A stretch of 64,000 nucleotides of DNA from Artemisia argyi (GCA_030686995.1 CM060691.1:87789055-87853054), one strand, 5' to 3'. Positions 23,482 through 34,399 are shown, counted from the first letter of the stretch. Program-made: numbers and translations. Notes: a model not told the origin generated them from the sequence alone.

Positions 23482-24097
23482 ATAAATCCATACGCAAAAG
23501 TTCTAGACACCTAGATGTAGAAACCAAGTTTTTAGCCTTCTGGCTACTATGGACTTGTTTACCGACTTTGCAAGCGTCACAAAAGTGTTGGTCATATTTC
23601 AACCTAGGTAGGTTTCGAACTAAGTCTTTGGAGGAGAGGTTTTGGATTAGTCTCATGTTAGCGTGTCCTAAACGTCTATGCCATAAAGTTGAAGATTCAT
23701 CTAATGAGGTAAGACAAAGTTTGTCTCTAGATGTTGGATCTATCTTCATGACGTATACGTTGTTATTAAGGACACCTTTGGCTACGGTTATACCATCTTT
23801 AAGTATTTTACTTCCGTATTCACTAAAAAGGACATTATACTTATTACGACAAAGTTGACTAATACTAAGGAGATTAAAACCTAAGTTATCAACATGAGCT
23901 ACATCATCTATAAAAAGGGAGTCATGAGAGATTGTACCTTTTCCGATGATTTTGCTCTTAGCTTTACTACCAAACGTAACATTACCTCCGTCACATTTGT
24001 GATAAGTAGTGAAGAGGCTTTTGTTACCCGTCATGTGCCTTGAACAACCGCTATCTTTAATCCATTCATCCGGTTCCAAACAAACTTTGAGGCACAC
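23435..24097 (-). pseudogene. SIRE-1 pol: protease and integrase N-part
   Basis: A 220-codon frame. The aspartic protease motif DSGCSRHMTG is at 16-25. The GAG-pre-integrase region follows, with the HHCC zinc-binding site (HRRLGH at about 139, CDAC at about 173), then MDLFGPSA with the first catalytic Asp of integrase. It shares the gag frame but is cut off from it by three stops: TAA ending gag, then TGA and TAG about 90-105 nt on. Relatives in which gag and pol are one frame suggest at least some of these are mutations; a single leaky stop would be normal. The downstream end overlaps the next frame by 47 nt because of the frameshift. Confidence 0.9.
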
Positions 24098-24202
24098 CTA
24101 TTTTATGAAAAACACTCAAACATTTGGTCCCCAATTTCTCAAGGGTCCATTTTGGTTAAGCATACCATTAACTTGTTCCAAATATGAAAATAGAGCATAA
24201 GG

Positions 24203-26002
24203 TTACCATGACATGTACTTTGGAGTTTGGTAATGTCCAGGAGTGTTTTGGTTCCAAACATGTTGGTAGTTTGGTCGAGCGTTGAAGTTGCTCTTTGGAA
24301 AGGGGCGTTTGGGAATTGGAGTATTAGGTCTTGGTTGAGTAGTCTTAGCTATAAATTCATTTTTACTAAGTCCTACTCCAGTTTTAAACACATGTTTTGT
24401 TCCATTTTTATACGTAACTTTAACAAATTTTGAACGATCCGATGTGGATGGAGTTACTGCTGCAGCAGACCTGGCGGAACCTTCGGGTCCAACGGGCGGA
24501 ACCCTGGATTGGGTTCCGTCTGATCCGCAGGCTGCTGTAGCAATTTTGTTAGTTTCTTGTGCATTCTTTTCTTGTTTCGTTTGACCCTTTGAAGTTTCTA
24601 TTTTCGTAAATCCTAGTCCTGTTTTATCAAAGGGTAACTTTTGAAGTTTCATAATTTCATCCGCATAAGAAATGCTCTTATCGAACTTCTTAAACTTTGT
24701 GGTTTGTTTTATTAGATCATTTTGAGTAATTTTGAGTTTCTCAACTTCTAGTTTAAGCTCGTCACATGATTTGCAAGATGTGTCAATACCTTTACTCTTT
24801 TCTAATCTCTTAGCTTTTTCTTTTAAGTCATAAACTTCATTTTCTAAAAACTCCTTTTTAGTTTTCAAAAATTTATTTTTGTTTATGATTTTTAAGCTCA
24901 ATTCACAAAGTTTGTTATATTCTTTTTGTAAAGTGTCATCATCAATAGAGGAGTAAGATGAGTCGGAGAATACCTCATTTGAGTTGTGAGCCATGAGAGC
25001 AATATCATCATTCTTTGGCTCATCGTCATCTCCTTCATAGTCACTCCAAGTACCACCCACAAAAGCTTGTTGAGGTTTGCTCTTGGGTGGTTTTGGACAT
25101 TCTCCTACAAGATGACTTGTGTCTCCACACCTATAGCATTTTCTTTCAACCTTTCCTTTCCTATCATCACGATCTTTTCGGAAATTTTTCTTGTCATCTT
25201 TAGGTTGCCTTACAAACTTTCCTCTTCTACGAAAGAACTTCTTGAAGTCTCTAATGGCCATAGAATATTCCTCATCATCACTATCCGAAGTAGATTCTTC
25301 ATCATCACTTGATTGGACTCTAGCTTTCAAGGCAATGGACTTAACTTTTTCTTTTTTGCCTCTAACTAGTTCCGAATCTTTTTCCATTACCATTTCATGA
25401 ACCTTGAGGTTTCCAATTAGCTCGTCAAGTGACATGCTCGAAAGATCTTTGGATTCTTCAATTTCCGTCACTTTTGCTCTCCACTTCGGATGGAGTGCTC
25501 TAAGAAATTTCCTGACAAAGTTCTTACTACAAAAAGATTCGTCAAGTGCTTTAAGTGAAGTAATAATAGTGTTAAACCTAGCAAAAGCATTATCAATAAT
25601 CTCATCTTCGGAAATAACAAATTGTTCATATTGTTGAACAAGAAGATCAATTTTGTTATCTTTAACTTGTGAGTTTCCTTGATGAGTAACAATTAAAGAT
25701 TGCCAAATATCTTTGGTGGTTTTACACATAAAGACTCTTTCATATTCTTTCTTAGGCAAAGCATTGTAAAGCATCATTTTAGCTTCATTATTTTTACCAA
25801 TCAATTTCTTTTGATCATCATCTTTAATGTTAGTAACTATGTTATCACCTTCAATGATTATATACCATAAATCTATATCTTTAGATTTCACGTAAGTTTC
25901 AAAACGGTTTTTCCAATATATAAAACCATTTGCTTCAAAAAGTGGTGGTCTTTGCATAGATTGCCCTTCTTTGTAATTTTCAAAATCCATGGATCGTTTC
26001 AA
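24203..26002 (-). CDS. gag: SIRE-1 Gag
   Basis: An open frame of 599 codons, starting 40 bp from the PBS. Residues 1-210 form the UBN2-type capsid region (YWKNRFETYVKS at 29-40, DIWQSLIVTHQG at 98-109). An acidic serine patch (230-245) is followed by a basic arm and a CCHC zinc knuckle, CYRCGDTSHLVGEC, at 289-302, which binds the RNA genome. A long helical coiled-coil region runs about 360-445, as in SIRE-lineage Gags. Residues about 489-516 are encoded by the GC-rich palindromic cassette (24458-24540), a Gly/Pro/Ala-rich insert without resemblance to Gag around it. The length is intact, so this copy could still make Gag that other elements use. Confidence 0.92.
   Translation of the reverse strand: MKRSMDFENYKEGQSMQRPPLFEANGFIYWKNRFETYVKSKDIDLWYIIIEGDNIVTNIKDDDQKKLIGKNNEAKMMLYNALPKKEYERVFMCKTTKDIWQSLIVTHQGNSQVKDNKIDLLVQQYEQFVISEDEIIDNAFARFNTIITSLKALDESFCSKNFVRKFLRALHPKWRAKVTEIEESKDLSSMSLDELIGNLKVHEMVMEKDSELVRGKKEKVKSIALKARVQSSDDEESTSDSDDEEYSMAIRDFKKFFRRRGKFVRQPKDDKKNFRKDRDDRKGKVERKCYRCGDTSHLVGECPKPPKSKPQQAFVGGTWSDYEGDDDEPKNDDIALMAHNSNEVFSDSSYSSIDDDTLQKEYNKLCELSLKIINKNKFLKTKKEFLENEVYDLKEKAKRLEKSKGIDTSCKSCDELKLEVEKLKITQNDLIKQTTKFKKFDKSISYADEIMKLQKLPFDKTGLGFTKIETSKGQTKQEKNAQETNKIATAACGSDGTQSRVPPVGPEGSARSAAAVTPSTSDRSKFVKVTYKNGTKHVFKTGVGLSKNEFIAKTTQPRPNTPIPKRPFPKSNFNARPNYQHVWNQNTPGHYQTPKYMSW
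24458..24540. repeat. GC-rich palindromic cassette inside gag
   Basis: Reads CTGCTGCAGCAGACCTGGCG at the start and GATCCGCAGGCTGCTGTAGC at the end, with GGCGGAACCC and GGGTTCCG inside. The copy keeps the gag frame open. Confidence 0.8.
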
Positions 26003-26042
26003 GTTTTAAAACACAATATATTTTAAAAGCTTGAGAAACGTA

Positions 26043-26055
26043 GGTCTTGATGCCA
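26043..26055 (-). promoter_or_regulatory. Primer binding site of SIRE-1
   Basis: The minus strand reads TGGCATCAAGACC two bases inside the 5' LTR. It resembles the initiator-Met tRNA complement (TGGTATCAGAGC) with three changes. Confidence 0.7.
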
Positions 26056-26057
26056 AT

Positions 26058-27181
26058 TGTGGAAAACTAGAAGGGGGGTTGAATAGTTTACCGCTTAAAA
26101 TCTTTTTAACTTGTTTAGTTAGCTTTGAAACTTTGCGTTTGATCAAAGATATATACAAAAACATAATATATAACATGCAAGTAAATGAAAGAAACGATCA
26201 AACCACAACACGAGTATTTATCGTGGTTCGGCTACAAGGACTCTTTTTCCTTGCCCTACGTCCACGCCCCGAGTATCCAACTCGAGAGTTTCTTTCACTA
26301 GTCAACAAGCTCCTTTCACCGGCGGAGAAAACCTTACACGTCGCTTATACTTTTACCGACACTAAGCTAGATGTCGAGTTCTTTACCAAGGGTACAACCA
26401 CTCCCGTTAGTTCTTTTACAAGGGTACAACTACTCCCGATACACTTTGTATTTTGAGGACTAAAATACTAACCGATCACTACTAAAAATACACAATCAAA
26501 TGAAGTGTAAACTACACAAGTCTACACAATGCTAAGCTAACAAGTCTTGCAACGTTGTGTTGAATACTTGTTACTTTTAATGAACTCGTGAATCTCTTTG
26601 CTATAAAAAGAAACTTCACATATGAAATGTTAAAGGGTTAGATGAAAGAATGAATGAATGTGTGTAAATATAATGTAGAGTGATAAGCCAAAAATCAACT
26701 TGTGGCTTGGTATTTATAGCAAAGCCTTCTGCAGGCCTGGCGGATACGGCGGAACCCTCAGATGGGTTCCGCCCGTGTACCCCCAGGGTTCCGCCGGGCT
26801 TGCAGTTGGTTTTGCAATAAATCTTGCAAACCAAACAATGTCACATCTCATTACACTTTGTAAACCAAACAATGTCACATCTCATTACCCCTAGTCAAAC
26901 ACATAACTTGCAAGCAAACACAAAGTTAGTCAAACACACTTTCTTTCCATAAATGTATATTGACAAAACTTGCTATAAATGTGATGTGACATTTCTATTT
27001 TAAGAAATAAAAAGTGTTGTGTTTTATGAAATGTAAAATGTAGCAAAAGTCTAGTTTATGCAAGTCTTTAAAACTAAGATTATGTTTTACTTAGAAACTA
27101 AAGTTTACATTTTGTCGTTAACAAAACATAGCAAAGATCGTAAAATATAAATAACGTTTTTAGGCGATATTTGTATTAACA
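26058..27181 (-). repeat. SIRE-1 5' LTR
   Basis: 1124 bp partner of 15503-16625. TATA box CTATAAATA (minus) at 26711-26719. The palindromic cassette at 26729-26805 is ten bases upstream of the TATA. This LTR would drive the element's transcript leftward. Confidence 0.95.
26729..26805. repeat. GC-rich palindromic cassette, LTR copy 2
   Basis: Differs from 16174-16250 by one base (GGCGGAACCC here, GGCGAAACCC there). Confidence 0.85.
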
Positions 27182-27344
27182 AAGGGGAGTTGAATGGTGA
27201 GGAGGAGGAATTAAGTTAGGAGGAAGGGGATGATGTAGAAGGCAAAGTAAAAGAAGGTGAGTCTTGTGACGGATTGCTAGACATGGCTTCTGATGATCGG
27301 GAATTTGGAGTAGACGAGGGGAAGTTGCTCTCTCATCTCTCTTA
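27182..27344 (+). pseudogene. LINE ORF1 relic, part after SIRE-1
   Basis: Once SIRE-1 and one duplication copy are removed, the acidic coding-like sequence DEEDEENER before the insertion runs on as ELNGEEEEL and, after a frame change, EEGDDVEGKVKEGESCDG to LLSHLS and a stop. This supports one interrupted locus. The protein family of this tail is not recognisable on its own. Confidence 0.4.
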
Positions 27345-27920
27345 AGTTTTCTCTCTAAAAAGCCACTACCACCACCTCTATAATACCAAAATTAGACAAT
27401 GCCATCATCATCTCCTCGCTTCCTAGTACAAAACCCAACACACCAGAACATCCACACACCTCCACGCGCCTCCTTTATTCGCCCCATGCGCCTTCTTTCT
27501 AGCGACTTTTCCGGAGATTTCCAGGCTGACACGTCCTCCACCGCCCGTGAGTGGAGATTCCCCTCCCTTTTACAAGGCAGATCCAAGTTGCACTGCCGCC
27601 ATAGTCACGGACGGTCGTCACAATCCGGCATCACTACTGCCACCGGCCACTTTCCGATCACCGAAACTTTTTTCGGCAGAATTTTACTTTTCTTTTTTCC
27701 TCCTTTACTACTATTATTTCATTAGCACCTATTTTTTTTCTTATATTCTAATTGTTTGACTTTTTAGCTGTTTTTTAGTTGCTATATTTCTCCTATCTGT
27801 TTTTGGTTCCCGATTTTAGTGCCATTTACTGATTTTTTCTTGCTTTTTTTTTGTCATGTGCCATTTGCGTTTACTTCTTTGCCTTTTTAGTTGTAGTTTG
27901 TTGGGTTTGATATAGACTCC
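27345..27920. other. No gene recognised
   Basis: CT-rich then GC-richer DNA. It may be the 5' untranslated part of the RTE fragment that follows, but I cannot show it. Confidence 0.4.
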
Positions 27921-29026
27921 TTGGTTAGTGATGGTCAACTGAGGTCATGTCTTGCTGGATTAGGTGGGGTAGGAGGGGTAGGCAGGGTAGGCGGGGTAGG
28001 AGGGGTAGGCGGGGTAGGCGGGCATAGGGTAGGTAAGGGTTATGCTAGGGTTGCGACCGCTCGTAGGATTAGGGTGGATAGTTGGAACGTCGGGTCTTTG
28101 ACTGGTAAGCTCTTTGAGTTTGCAGATGTGTTGAGGAGACATAAGGTGGACATTGCGTACTTCCAAGAGACAAAATGGAAGGGTTCCAACACGAGGGAGT
28201 GCAACGGATACAAGCTTTGGTACTCGGGCTCTAGGTTAGCGAGAAACAAAGTTGGAGTTTTTTTGGAGGCGGGCCTCAAGTATAATGTAGTGCAAGTGAT
28301 CAGGAGTAGCGATAGGATCATGGTGATTATGTTGGTTATTGATGGGGAGACTGTTAACGTAATCAGCGCATACGCATCACAGCTGGTTAGGGAGTTCCCG
28401 TCGGATCAACATTTGATTATTGGAGGTGACTTGAACGTTCATATTAAAGCGGTAGCGGATGGGTACGCGAGGGTCCACAGAGGTTTTGGCTTTGAAGTTA
28501 GGAATAACGAAGGTCGATTGATTTTAGAATTTGATATGACCCACGACTTGGTAGTAGCAAATTCTTTTTTCAATACGAGAGACGTTCACTTGATCACCTT
28601 CTAGCGCAGGGGTCACGAAACCCAGATTGACTATTTGCTGGTGTGAAGAAGGGACCTTAGAGCATGCAGGGACTGCAGGGTTTTCCCTGGCGAGGCATGC
28701 TCTTCCCAACACAAATTGCTTGCATTAGATGCACTTTTCAAGAGGCAACAACCAATGAGAGTAGCGACCAGGTGGCCAAGGATTCTTTGGAAGAATTTAA
28801 ACGGCGAGGCAGCAGAGTCGTTTAGAGGGAAAGTCTTAGAGAGACTTTCTACTCAGTCGGAGGAAATGACTGCTAGAGACGCGGACCAGATGTGGAACAC
28901 TATTGCCGGCAACATTAAGCACACAACAAAGGATTCTCTTGGTGTGGTGAGCGGGCCAGCGAGGACCAAGCAACCCAGGGAATCTTGGTGGTTTAGTGAG
29001 GAACTGCAATCTAAAGTTGTAGTGAA
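27921..29026 (+). pseudogene. RTE-type LINE endonuclease fragment
   Basis: Encodes an apurinic-type (EEP) endonuclease of the RTE clade, the family often mis-annotated as craniofacial development protein 2. Landmarks: RIRVDSWNVGSLTGK, then DIAYFQETKWKG with the catalytic Glu, LIIGGDLNVH with the Asp-x-Asn pair, and ETQIDYLLV. In-frame stops lie at 28602-28604 (TAG) and at about 28643 (TGA). Coding continues as ALDALFKRQQPMRVATRWPR to SWWFSEELQSKV, the linker that normally leads into reverse transcriptase, and then ends abruptly at about 29020. The RT domain is missing, which is unusual because LINEs normally lose their 5' ends. The N-terminal extension is a Gly/Val repeat encoded by G-rich tandem DNA (27961-28022). 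Confidence 0.8.
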
Positions 29027-29285
29027 ACAATCTATGTTAATACCATTAATGCCAAAAACGTTATTTGCATTATTCGGTCTCTACATGTTTTTATAATCAG
29101 AAAATATAAAAACATGATACGTAAAGTTACGGTGAATAAGTTTTTGATCGAGAAAACTTGATAATTTCAATTTAGGAGCTAAAACTTGAATACAATTAAA
29201 ACATGTTAATACATGTCAAAAACATGGTCATGAGTTAATAAAGATCAAGTCCTAATAACATGAGTTTTAAAAAGGGAAAAACATT

Positions 29286-29840
29286 ATGTTTCAACCTATC
29301 AATAGATATAACTATCAATTGTTAAAATATTATAATGAATATGTCATTTGTTTTCTTATAGGGAACATAATGTCACATGAATATGATTTTGATCATGTAC
29401 TCACCAACTCATACGCTCCTAGAATATCTCATGAGCCAGCCACACTTGGGAGTCACATTCGTTCCTATGTAAATCTTGAAACTCGTCGATCTCATGAAGG
29501 ACGAATTGTTGATCCTTCGTTAATCTATCATAGAAATATCAACACCTCCTTTCGTGCTATAGGATTCGACTGCTTGCTCTATATCAACGAGCAAATTTGT
29601 GCTCGCTTTGTGTTAGAATTCTTCTGACAAATTGAACTTGTACGTAACGAGGATCAATCTTTGTCACTTTGGTTATGCATTCCAAACTTCTAGTTTGTCT
29701 TAACTTTTGAGCAATTTGCTCAAATTCTTCGAATCCTCAATCATGGGCAATGTGCGTTGATGCGATTTGGATTATCACACAAAAGTTTTATTTCTCAAGG
29801 GATCTTGAGAAGCTTACAATCCCCGCCAGGCAAGTTTACC
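29286..29840 (+). pseudogene. Remnant of SIRE post-pol ORF (transposon-protein domain)
   Basis: Plus-strand frames resemble ORF-A of SIRE-1. FDCLLYINEQICARFVLEFF parallels FECLLEINEPICPRFILEFY, and after a stop at 29625-29627 LTFEQFAQILRILNHGQC parallels FTLEEFAQILGVPNRGTC. Identity is about half over the aligned part, so it derives from a different, older element. There are no gag-pol, PPT or LTR partners nearby. Confidence 0.65.
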
Positions 29841-30717
29841 TGACCGATGTAGTATAGTGTAGTGGTAAGAACCAGAAAATTGATCGTTCTCCACAGGGAA
29901 TAGTGTTCGTTAGGATTGAAAATGATCTAAACTTGGTCTAGAGGTGAGGGATGATTCTTTTTGTATTTTTATATTTTATAGAAAGCAAGTAAAAATCTCG
30001 GGTTTTGAAGGAGTGGGCGGAATTAGTTGCTAGTCAACTAACCTAATTAACTACAAATGCAATAAAAATAAAATGACAAGAAAATAAATGTGTGAAAAAC
30101 TAATATGGAGAAAAACGTGTTTACTTAGGTTTCACTACTCCCTAGCTATCTTTCATTGATTGATAGATTTGTTACAATTGCGTGGATGACGGGTTGTATT
30201 CTTTAATACTATTCGTGGAGGCATGTACGTCCTTCCCGAACTCTATAAGATTCTATCTCTTCCTATGACGACATGTTTAGTATCCTATCATGGCCTCATT
30301 AATAGTCACTTATGAATTAAACACAACCAATTAATCGTAGTACACATCCGATTCATGTTTCTTAAGACATCAAGCATGTTACCAATTAGAGATTAGCCAG
30401 TTTTCTTAAGCCTAACATTGATATCATTCATCCAACAACAATTAATAACAAATCATCAATCAATAATAAATAGCTAGGTTTCATTACATCTAAGCAACAC
30501 ACAAACAAACCTAGCCTAGCATGTTAATGTAAAGACAAGCGAAAGATAGAATCAAACAACACATAGATATATTGAATGATTGATAGAGTACTTATCTTTA
30601 ATTAAACATGGAAGAAAAAAGGTTTAGAAACCTCAAAATAGCTGCAAAAGTCGGCTAGGGTTCGTACCCTAAGTTCTCCCTAAAGTTCCACACTTTAATG
30701 AATGAAAATTAGATGAG

Positions 30718-30726
30718 TATTTATAG
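30718..30726 (-). promoter_or_regulatory. TATA box of the 30 kb LTR
   Basis: The minus strand reads CTATAAATA, 35 bp downstream of the first palindrome at 30761. Confidence 0.6.
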
Positions 30727-30760
30727 ATTTTACAACCTTGATGGCTTCACATTATGGGTC

Positions 30761-31006
30761 GTGACGCCGTCACCTCGCCGTACTTAGGGTTCCTTGATGG
30801 CCTAGATCCACTCCTGACGCCGTCACCTTGTAATGTTCTTTGGGCCGTCTTCTTTTATGATAACACGTGACGTCCTTGATGCTTTATAACGTGACGCCGT
30901 CACTCTTTAACTCCAAAATTCCTTTCTGGCACGTCTAGTGTAAAATAATTATCCACCTCTTTGTCAACACGTGACGCCGTCACCTAGTAGAGTGTGACGC
31001 CGTCAA
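30761..31006. promoter_or_regulatory. Cluster of TGACGCCGTCA palindromes
   Basis: Five perfect copies of TGACGCCGTCA (starts 30762, 30815, 30892, 30972, 30995), most extended to GTGACGCCGTCAC, a palindrome around one central C. One degenerate copy is at about 30868. G-box CACGTG overlaps the palindrome at 30968-30973 and another occurs at 30865-30870. TGACG half-sites and G-boxes are bZIP binding sites in plants. Placement upstream of the TATA suggests an LTR enhancer; this is inference. Confidence 0.6.
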
Positions 31007-31208
31007 GTACTATTTCAAGCATAATTTGAGACTTTGTCGTTTTCTTCACTTTTATGCTCCAAAAATGTCCAAAATGCTTCCTTTTTTATATTTCCTCTCA
31101 AAAGTACCTAAAATGACAAAAGGAAAGATTTAAGGCAATATTTGATCATATATTCGCGATTTAAGGCTTAAATGATCCCTTAAAAGCGTAACACTTTTCG
31201 TCTCATCA

Positions 31209-32985
31209 AATACCCTTACACTTGGGATTTGCTTGTCCTCAAGCAAATGAGCTTTTATTCTAATCAAAATACAAGTTAGGGGTCATTTAACATTAATATA
31301 AAAGTAATTACAACAAATAATTGTTCCACCTTAATCAAAATAAGCACGAAAATCATACACTAACACCTCAAAAATAGTGCTTGGATACTCTCATCTCTCG
31401 GGTGTTATAAACCTATATAACTAATGGAAATGGAAAAACATCACTCACTACCTGTCATAACAAATAGATTACCATAGGCTTGGGAAAGGATCAAAAACCT
31501 CCTCTACTAGGTGTAAGCACCTAAGATAAACTATCAAAGAGGGCTTTTCAAGGGTTATAAAGTTGGGTGTAGAGATATGGAAAACACGGTTTGTTGGATA
31601 AAAGATATTTTACTGGTGGCAAGTTAATCATCTAGGTCAATTACATGTACAATGCGGCGTTGCTAAGCCAAGACTCGACTCGACTTAAGCTAATCAAAAC
31701 CATAAACATAAACATAAATAAAAGAAACGGGATGGTAGTCCGTATGTTTTTCTCTCTCTCTTTTTCTCTCTTTTTATTTTTTTTTATTTTTTATTTTTTT
31801 TTTGATTTTTTTTATTATTTTTTTTGTGCATACACTCTTGCCTTACCATCCAAAATAATACATCATAGGGGCCTCAGATCTCCTCTTACACTTGAACTTT
31901 TACATACTTTACATGTAACTCATCTAATGACTCAAATTAAGATAATCAAAACACTTGGAGTACTTTAAAACGTTTTGAACATATGGGGGTAATAATTGAT
32001 GTTCTTCCCTATTACCCCATAACATTAGTACTTTACTCATGAGTCCCAATCGTCCCAAAACCTGTTAAACGTATTAAACCTGATGCTCAAACACTTGACC
32101 ATCCATGCACATTTTCTTGTCCAATGTAACCTGTTAAACCTGAGAAAACAAACAAGAAAACCTAGCATAAAATCGGCGGTAAAATCTATATAAAATAAAA
32201 TCCTAAAAAGCAAATAAAGATATAATTGATTGATGCTAAATGGTCAACCTAAATTAACCAAGTGAATGGTCAATAAGGTCAAACAATCTAGACCAATGCT
32301 TCCGGATAGTATAGAGTATCACTGGGTCGTTATGTCCCGACGAGGTGTGAATTGTATTTGAACATGCTTGTGATCGGGTGATTTTCACAGGAAAGGGTTA
32401 TGGTGAGAAATATTGAAGAATTTTGAAATGAAATAGCTTACGAAAACTATGTGATTGATTACGTGAAATTAGATTAGAAAGAAACGCGTGAAAACCTAAA
32501 AACGTACGTTTAAATTACAAACGGGTACAGACGTACATGAGAAAAAGAGAATCTAAAGAAATAAAAGGGCTACGGATACGAAATTGATATTTTTACAAAC
32601 CTAATGAATAAAGAAAATTTTTGGAAAATTAAAAATAATTTTTACACTATTTAATTAATTATTATTAATTAATTACTATTTTCTAATTACTTTTTAATTA
32701 TTTAAATTAACCTAAATTATAACTAATTATGAAATTACACTAGAAAAATGAAAATAATATTGGGAAAAATCTAAAATAACTTAAAACTAATTTTAAAATT
32801 AAATTTGTATTTTTATGACTTTTTAAATATTTATTATTAATTAAAAACTAATTATTAATTAATAAAAACTAAATTAAATTATGAAAAGTACTAAATGAAA
32901 AGAGAAAAATCAGAGAAAATTACTAAAAATACTATAAGATATAAGGAACCTAAGAAAATTATAAAAAAGAAAATTGCTTTTACAA
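31209..32985. other. Noncoding retroelement-like DNA
   Basis: Follows the LTR at 29848-31208 and may be its 3' internal region. It contains a T/CT-rich stretch (31745-31830) and very AT-rich DNA (32580-32990). No protein is recognisable. Confidence 0.4.
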
Positions 32986-34012
32986 AAAGCTGAGAATAAG
33001 CCAATTGGCTTAAATAGAAGCTATCACTTCTTGTATTTTTGTCTTTTTGGATTTTTCTTTTTCAAAACTAATTATATACTGTTTATAAGCAAATTTAATA
33101 AAGGAACTTTTTTTTGGAAGTGAAGAATAAGCAGAATGCGAGCTTATTTGATAGGCAGAATAAGCCAAAGGCTTATTAGGACTATGATAATCTTGAATAA
33201 GCTAATCTGATGAGCCACAGAGCAAAATAAAACAACAACTAACAATAATTACTACAAATAAACACAGAAGGATCAAATAAGCACTCACAATAAGCGAGAA
33301 ACAACTAATAAGCAAATTGCTTATTTGACAGGCCACAAAGGCCAAAATAGACCAACTACAGGCCTTGGTGGGGGGTCACAAGAGGGGTTAAGAGTCCAAA
33401 ACAAGAGTTGAACCCTCAAGTTGGACTAGGGGTCAACCAATTGATCCAATAAGCAGGCCAATAAGCCCACTAATAAGCTCAGAAATGGCTTATGAAATAA
33501 GCCAAGGAGAACTGAGGTGCTTAGTATGCAAGGTAAAACAGGCTACTTACAGGCTAGTGTGGGGTCCACAGTAGAGGTCAGAGATCCAAAATTAAGCCTA
33601 ATATTGAAAGATAAGGTAGAGGTCTTTTAAATAAGCCAAGAATCAGCCCCTAACTCTTTCAAATAAGCAAGTTATGCTCAATTGAAAACAAGCCAAAAAT
33701 CACAAGTGCCATGTTACAGGGCACTTCCTTTCCCTGCAGCCCTTTTCTCAAACTCAAATAAGCTATTTAAAAAATTCTAAAAAGTAAGCAACTCATGGAT
33801 TTTGAAAGATTAGGTGAAAGACTACAATTTTTGAAAAGCTCAAGGTTTGAAAGTAACCACAAAATTCAGGAAAAATCCCTAAGGGTTTGGATTTCTGCAA
33901 ATCACTTTGTGTTTTGACTTTTTGATTTTGCTTCTATGTTGACTAAAATGAACTTTGATTTTAATTTAAGGAGTGAAAAAGGTTAAATAAGCTATATAAA
34001 GACTAAAACAAG
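32986..34012 (+). repeat. ATAAGC-motif-rich noncoding segment
   Basis: About sixteen copies of ATAAGC, mostly as AATAAGCC or AATAAGCA, plus several GCTTAT inverses in 1 kb, without fixed period. It lies upstream of the post-pol ORF of the element ending at 39217, so it is probably part of that element's internal noncoding DNA. Confidence 0.6.
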
Positions 34013-34399
34013 CTAAGTCACACACTTGTGAGTTAAAATGGGGCTTATGCCACTCTAAATCCCACTCAGAAAGTAATTAGGCCACTTTTTGTATGATTTT
34101 GACTATGAACTTTTTGTATGATTTATTAACAAAAGCTTGATGTGGGTAGGTTTCAGTACTTGGTAACAGGTATTGGAATGCTAAATCCATAAATCTTTGA
34201 TGTCTAATACATTTTCAGTGTTGCAGGATAGTTTTTAGGTACTAATATTGTTTGTATATGTTTGTATGGTTTTCTACTATCTTGGATGCAGAGAAATTAA
34301 AGCACAGTGGAAATCATCATACAACAGTGGAAAGATTTGCTCTCTCAGTAAGAAAAAGTTCAAAGTACTTTTATTCATTCATAAGAAAATAAAGTACAA

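Larger units (their letters stand above)
15503..27181 (-). mobile_element. SIRE-1: SIRE-lineage Ty1/copia element
   Basis: An 11.7 kb LTR retrotransposon in minus orientation: 5' LTR 27181-26058, PBS, gag, protease-integrase-RT-RNase H, two extra ORFs after pol (ORF-A, ORF-B), PPT, 3' LTR 16625-15503. The order PR-INT-RT-RH defines Ty1/copia. The long Gag with a C-terminal coiled coil, the AAAAAGGGGGAGAT PPT and the post-pol ORFs fit the SIRE/Maximus lineage. By eye the LTRs differ at roughly 15 positions, about 1.3%, so the insertion is recent. Flanks carry AAGG on both sides (15499-15502, 27182-27185); a 5-bp AAAGG works only if it overlaps the final A of the LTR. It split a LINE ORF1 relic. 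A frameshift in integrase and a stop in ORF-A make this copy defective. Confidence 0.93.
29848..31208 (-). repeat. LTR of unclassified element, minus strand
   Basis: Probable LTR running TGTAGTATAG to CTCATCA in plus orientation. On the minus strand a TATA box CTATAAATA is at 30718-30726, and a U3 of nearly 500 bp upstream holds repeated TGACGCCGTCA palindromes. Sequence just beyond 31208, read on the minus strand (TTGAGGACAAGCAAATCCC), is like the tract that precedes the 3' LTR in Athila/Tat-type gypsy elements. The outer boundary at 29848 is tentative and I found no target-site duplication. No second copy is in the window. Confidence 0.45.
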
